Translations under genes and position numbers: made by a program
Part shown: positions 59,601-64,000 of the stretch, one piece after another
How the letters are laid out: each line of letters starts with the position of its first letter
Numbering within the stretch: the stretch's first letter is position 1
The notes under the pieces: model-generated
What the model saw: only the letters and a program-made list of their open reading frames with translations
What the model was told of the DNA's origin: nothing
Database searches by the model: none
Assembly: GCA_003952965.2 (NCBI GenBank)
Contig: CM025854.1
Location: 20,072,111-20,136,110, forward strand
Reading direction: 5' to 3'
Length of the DNA stretch: 64,000 bases
DNA from: Morella rubra
Lineage: Eukaryota > Streptophyta > Magnoliopsida > Fagales > Myricaceae

Positions 59601-60932
59601 ATCCAGGATTTTCATTTGTGTCGTTCTTCTTGTTAAGAGTGTTGTTCTCCAGGACAATCAAGGATGAAGGGTATCTTTTGTAAGTATCGGTTTTTTCTTG
59701 GAATCAATCTACAAGACTATAAGCAATTGTAACGGTTACTTCAACCAGTTAAAGACTTGTCTCTACTTGGAAGCTATGAACTTCTTGAAATTTAGGCCAC
59801 TGGTCCTTTGACGAAGTGACCGTAAGTAAGAGGTGCAGGGGCTGGTCACTGGAAATGGGGTCGAAATATCATAAGCATGATCTAATTGGGATGACCAGAA
59901 ATTTTGGTTGTATGGACCTCCATTTCTTCCCCCCTTCCGAGAGAGCTTAGGAACTGTTTTAGCCTTCTTTTGTTTCCTTGTCTTTCCATATCAGGAATTT
60001 TAAAGATAGATCCAGTGGTTGTGTGCACAAGTAAATCATGTTGGAGTTGTGACATATTCTAACTTGGTGCCCTTTAATACCTGTTGGTGCTCTGTAGTTG
60101 TATCCGCTTGTAGGAAATAAGTGGTATTATTTAGGACTCTCGTGGTGTCAAGGAATTGGATCATCTAACCGCCATGTATCTGAACCAATTATAGGTGGCT
60201 CAGGCACAAGCAGAGGAAGCCAGCAACATGCAGAAGCGGCTTGATGATGAAAATTATATATCAAAACCATCCACTGAAACCACTTCACCAGTTGATGGAA
60301 ACACGAAAGCAGAACAACCATCTAAGAAGTCAGCTGCAGCCATTGCAGCTGAGGTTGCAGACAAGCTTGCAGCTTCTAGCTCATCTCAACTGATTATGAC
60401 TTCTGTTCTCTCTACATTTGCAGCCGAAGAGGCTAAAAATGCTGGTCTAGCCAAGGTCTCCACACCATCAAATACGCTCACTTCGATGCCCATGAGTTCA
60501 GGGACTGATTCAATGGTGAAACCTGAGAAGTCCATGCCAGTCTCAGATCCAAACGTTTTCATGTCAGCCCAGCCATTTACTGCACAACCAAACCATTCCT
60601 ATCAATCAGTTTTGGTTTCACAATCAACAATGCAGAACCATGTTCCAACCACTCAAAATCAATATCATATACTTCCTAACCCATCCTCCCAACAGTATTT
60701 ACAGCCGTCAGGAGGGATCATGAACCCCTATGGTTATAATAGCATTGCACCCTTGCCACCAGGACCACCCCCTCCCCCTCCCCATATGGTCAGCCCCATG
60801 GTGCCTTTGACTTTGCAAGTTACTCAGCCGCAAACCATACCCTTATCACAGCAACTTCCAGCCCCTCCTAGTTTCCGGCCACTTCAACCGCCTGGAATGG
60901 TATACTATGGTAATCCTCATCATTCTCAGTGA
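56688..60932 (+). CDS. CID (RNA polymerase II CTD-interacting) domain protein, RPRD/RTT103-like
   Basis: Proteins of this type bind the phosphorylated C-terminal tail of RNA polymerase II through an N-terminal CID and influence transcription termination and CTD dephosphorylation. Seven exons: 56688-56763, 57300-57547, 57632-57787, 57925-58081, 58207-58349, 58505-58540, 60195-60932, total 1554 nt, 517 residues, frame intact. The CID covers about residues 1-135 (ADKLSKLNSTQQCIE, then LSHWCIFHRSKAELVVATWD and VPLLYLANDILQNSKRKGNE). A coiled coil follows, about residues 215-290 (EMENILKQCIEKLESIEASR). The C-terminus is rich in Ser, Gln and Pro, with a polyproline run near PPGPPPPPP. Intron 1 has a U12-type donor and branch point. 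Intron 6 (58541-60194) is long; two open frames in it have no recognised domain. As I recall, the Arabidopsis counterpart is At5g10060. Confidence 0.93.
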
Positions 60933-62304
60933 TAACGTCAGTTCAGCTAGTTAGGCAGTTAATAACTTAATTGAGTGACCTTGCTTTCTCTCATGCATTT
61001 TCTCAGAATTGGGAAATTTTGTTTGCTCGAACTGGCTCTGTTGAGATTTATAGGTAAGTCTGAGCTATCAGTACCCCTGAAGTGATGGATTTATTAAAAA
61101 CCTCAAAATGCAAGGGCCCGCTGAAGTCTCAACTAGGGCAGCTAGATGCGTCCAAAATGACCCAGGATTTAACATATATAATGTACATTGAACGTTCAAT
61201 GAACTTTGATCGAAGATAAAGAAAGATTCTTTTTTAAAAAAAAACAAAGATAAAATTTGATCTCGTCACTCTGGATTGCAAAATCATCGTACAGCTCGTC
61301 CTTTCTCAATCTGCTTCCTCGCCTGCTGGGAAAAGTCAAGGTAACTCGTGTGGTCGGGGCCCCTGGGCCTGAACTAGATTGCCTCTCGAAAATAACATTA
61401 GAGGAACGAAGGAGATGATCTCACTTTTGGAGTGCGAAAGACCATCGGCATTTGAACCGGGATTCTCCTGGAAAACCAGTTTTCAAGTATCTTAGCAACA
61501 TCTGCAATGTATAAATTGAAAATAGAACATTTGAAAAGTAGAAATGTTAAAAATGTCCTGTTTGCGCAGTAGAAGCGATCTTTTTCCCAAAACGAAATGA
61601 AAATGAAATGGAAATTGTGGTGGGGAAAAAAAAAGAGCCCTATACGAGCCAATGCCCCATTGGAACATTAACCAGAGTTGGCCCTGGGAGACAGCAAGAT
61701 AAGGCAGCCCTGCATAGCGCTGAGACAGTGAGACCCCACGCTGTTGTGCTATGGATACCGCTTTAGGCTGGAAAATTGAAATAAGAAACCTCTGATAACT
61801 AAGAAAAAGCCAAAAAACTCTGTGATAGGAAGATCTAAAAGAGGGGTTTTAGAAAACTGGCATTAAATTCTTGACGAAGAATTTCACATTCTTATTGAGG
61901 ATGTGGGGCGGGGAATTTTGACGACGAATTTACTAGTTGAACAATCCGGTTTAACTCTGTCTTGACATTGATTGTGGCACTGGTAGCACTAAACATTTGT
62001 TTGTAAACACCCGGGAAAAGAAGCCCTGGCCATTCGGGCTTAAACCATCTCTGGCCTAGAGACAAGATGCCGGCTACTTTTGACCGTTCAGCTTTCACCA
62101 ACTAATCAACAAAATGTAACGATACTCTTACAACAAACAAAATTATCATGCAGTTTCTTGAAAGGATCTATAAGTGATAATGGCGCACATCTTAAAAGTG
62201 GATTAGGGAGGTGTTGAGCAGTCATGGCTGTGCCAGTTTTAACCACATGGGGGCTAAGAGGTACACAGACAATTCAATAGAGGAAAGCAGACACTACGTA
62301 CAAC
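60933..62304. other. Convergent spacer between the CID and dehydrogenase genes
   Basis: The CID gene ends rightward at 60932, and the dehydrogenase ends leftward at about 62305, so this interval holds two facing 3' UTRs. No coding exon or transposon was recognised. Open frames at 61398-61652 and 61892-62101 on the minus strand have no domain and no splice context. Confidence 0.5.
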
Positions 62305-63099
62305 TCACCTTCTCATCGCATTTCTCATGACGAAATCTTTAACAACGAGTGCAGATGGTACATGACTGCCATAACGGCGGAGTATTTGCCATAGGAGAAC
62401 CAGGCCGGTGGATTCTTCTTCAGCACAACAGCCACAGTCTTCTTTGCAAACTCCTCTGAAGGGGTTGACTTTATTCTTTGTGAAAGATGGGCTCTTGCTC
62501 GGATGGCTGCTTCAAAAGGCTTGTATAACCTCCACTCGGGCATCCGGTTGTAGTGGCAACTGCAGCATTCCTATGTTTGACCTAATAGCTCCGGAACAAC
62601 ATTGATAACATCGATCCCAAAAGGTCTGAGTTCCATTCTGCATGCAAAATGAGTGTATAGGATATCTTAGAAGAGAATTTAAGCATCAACCTATTATCAA
62701 ATTACAAAGGATCCACCAAATTCACACTTCCAGGGCAGAATACAGTTCAGTAACCTAAAGAAGGTGGAAGCCAAAAAAGCCCTTGCAAGTATAACTTGTG
62801 AATAAGTTATTTGACATATTTATGCCCTAGAAATAAATCAGTGAGGGGTGCTGCAGAAATAAATCCCTTCCTAACAGTTAATATTTTCACGCTGCTATAA
62901 TCTTAGCTTATTATTAAGATTGATGCAGCTGATGTACAGACCTCAATGTGTCGGTCATCGCATGCAGTGCAGCTTTGGATGCAGTATAAGTACCAGACCA
63001 TGTAGGAGCCAGAACCAGTTACACTTCCCACATTTACGACCTTTCCCTTTTTCCTGGATGCCATGTGAGGAACAACAGCTTGAACTAACCGTAGGGGAC
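62305..63099 (-). pseudogene. Short-chain dehydrogenase/reductase (1-acyl-DHAP reductase-like), 3' part, many indels
   Basis: The family comprises NADPH-dependent Rossmann-fold reductases, some acting on 1-acyl-dihydroxyacetone phosphate in glycerolipid synthesis. Two predicted exons on the minus strand: 63099-62942 and 62637-62305. The first has [20 protein letters not shown] followed by VNVGSVT, but the catalytic YxxxK block ([17 protein letters not shown]) reads only in another frame. The second has ELRPFGIDVINVVP, then three probable single-base losses within about 55 bp (near 62590, 62568 and 62550). It then continues in one frame from [11 protein letters not shown] through [21 protein letters not shown] fourth loss near 62344 brings an early TGA at 62325 instead of the expected stop at 62305-62307. 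The N-terminal NADP-binding exons were not found and may lie beyond 64000. It is either a pseudogene or poorly assembled sequence. As I recall, the Arabidopsis relative is At5g10050. Confidence 0.75.
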
Positions 63100-64000
63100 C
63101 TATTTATAAGAGCATAACATTGTCAACAAAGGAAACACATCTTTTCATACATTGTTATACCAATATTCTTGAAGTAAACAAAGAAACAGGAAATATATCA
63201 GGAAGAGAATTGACATATCAATCTCAGAGGCGAGTCAGATACAAAAAAACAGATAATTTATAAATGGACAGATCCATTCACGAAGAACAATCTTCCAACC
63301 CTGCCATAGATTATAATTGGCATAAAAAGGTTTGTCTATGAGATGCAGTACCCTCAACCCTGTGTCACCTTCTATAAAACTAGGAAAATTTTGAGCTCCG
63401 TATTCATAGCTGAAGTTATTAGAATTTATTTGAAACATTGCCTAAATGCCAATTATCCAATCTGTGCTGTCCATTGATGTTTTCACTAACTCAATGATGC
63501 AGTTAGGTTTGGAAGGTCTAGAGGATGTGGTCAACTCAACTCGTCAGTGGATGATAATGTGATCCTTCGGCTTCTGTTGAATTTCCTCGTAGTATTAGAC
63601 AAATATCCAGGATTAGACTTTCTCATTCACGGTTCATCCTTACCCTTATAAAGACAAGTACCTAAGCAACACAAACCCAGTACACACAGTTCTGGTCAGT
63701 CACAAGAGATGGGTTTTGCGTAGAGTATTCGTCTCCCAGAACATAATTAGGAATTTGGGGACTAAGGGGTGGCCAGAACAAGATCTCCCCTTAAAACATC
63801 CTATAAAAATATGCGCAGTTTGAGCTGAAATCTTCTGTCTTCCACTATCTCCACGGATTCCAACCAAGGGATCAACAGAGGTAGCAGGATATTCAGCTCA
63901 ACAGATTACCTATTTCCATTTGGCTCGCAGGGATTTTGAAAGACATCCCAAAGTACAATTGAGCATTTAGGTTAGCTTACTCCTAAACAATGTCCATGAA
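63100..64000. other. Right edge of window, probable intron of the dehydrogenase
   Basis: I see no exon of the upstream dehydrogenase here, in particular no TGxxxGIG NADP-binding motif on the minus strand. The interval is therefore a long intron or a region where the gene has been lost. An open frame at 63235-63438 is unrecognised. Confidence 0.35.

Noticed and set aside
59169-59657. 162-codon minus-strand frame in CID intron 6
   Set aside because: It contains a low-complexity FFSFFSLSLLF stretch opposite a purine-rich run and shows no domain; probably chance or transposon debris.

Overview
This 64 kb window is nuclear DNA from a flowering plant, most likely a eudicot. It holds eight intron-rich genes with plant-type products, AT-rich introns and spacers, and small plant transposons. 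I could not name the species. I rebuilt exon structures by eye from splice sites, reading phase and remembered family sequences, so the boundaries are predictions; for most genes the exon lengths sum to an exact multiple of three, which supports them.

Layout: (1) 1760-5888, minus, an A1-family aspartyl protease with a GPI-type tail, like Arabidopsis At5g10080, whose exon 1 carries two single-base gaps. (2) 9187-19136, minus, cellulose synthase-interactive protein CSI1/POM2, about 2151 residues; its first two coding exons lie in a tandem duplication at 17988-21830, and the usual start ATG reads CTG in both copies. (3) 26121-33790, minus, the MICOS subunit MIC60, 12 exons, with two predicted GC-AG introns. 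(4) 36166-39019, plus, RNA polymerase subunit RPB8. (5) 40733-47981, plus, TSR3, the 18S rRNA aminocarboxypropyltransferase, with a GA where a GT donor is expected and a LINE fragment in an intron. (6) 51035-54557, plus, a SAP-domain acinus-like splicing factor with one frameshift in a minisatellite. (7) 56688-60932, plus, a CID (RNA polymerase II CTD-interacting) protein with a U12-type first intron. (8) 62305-63099, minus, the 3' part of a short-chain dehydrogenase with many indels.

Spacers and introns hold a tRNA-derived SINE, an hAT-type MITE with an 8-bp target duplication, a Mutator-like MITE with a 9-bp target duplication, four copies of one AT-rich MITE family, a 555-bp near-palindrome, a LINE 3' fragment and a U6 snRNA pseudogene.

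The genes are housekeeping functions (cell wall synthesis, mitochondrial cristae, transcription, rRNA modification, splicing) and form no single pathway. As I recall, genes 1, 5, 7 and 8 match the Arabidopsis block At5g10050-At5g10080, and genes 3 and 6 match At4g39690 and At4g39680, so the window looks like an undivided ancestral block. I saw no sign of a new biological system. The most interesting signals are the CSI1 first-exon duplication with its CTG start, the unusual splice sites, and a recurring pattern of single-base indels that may be assembly error.
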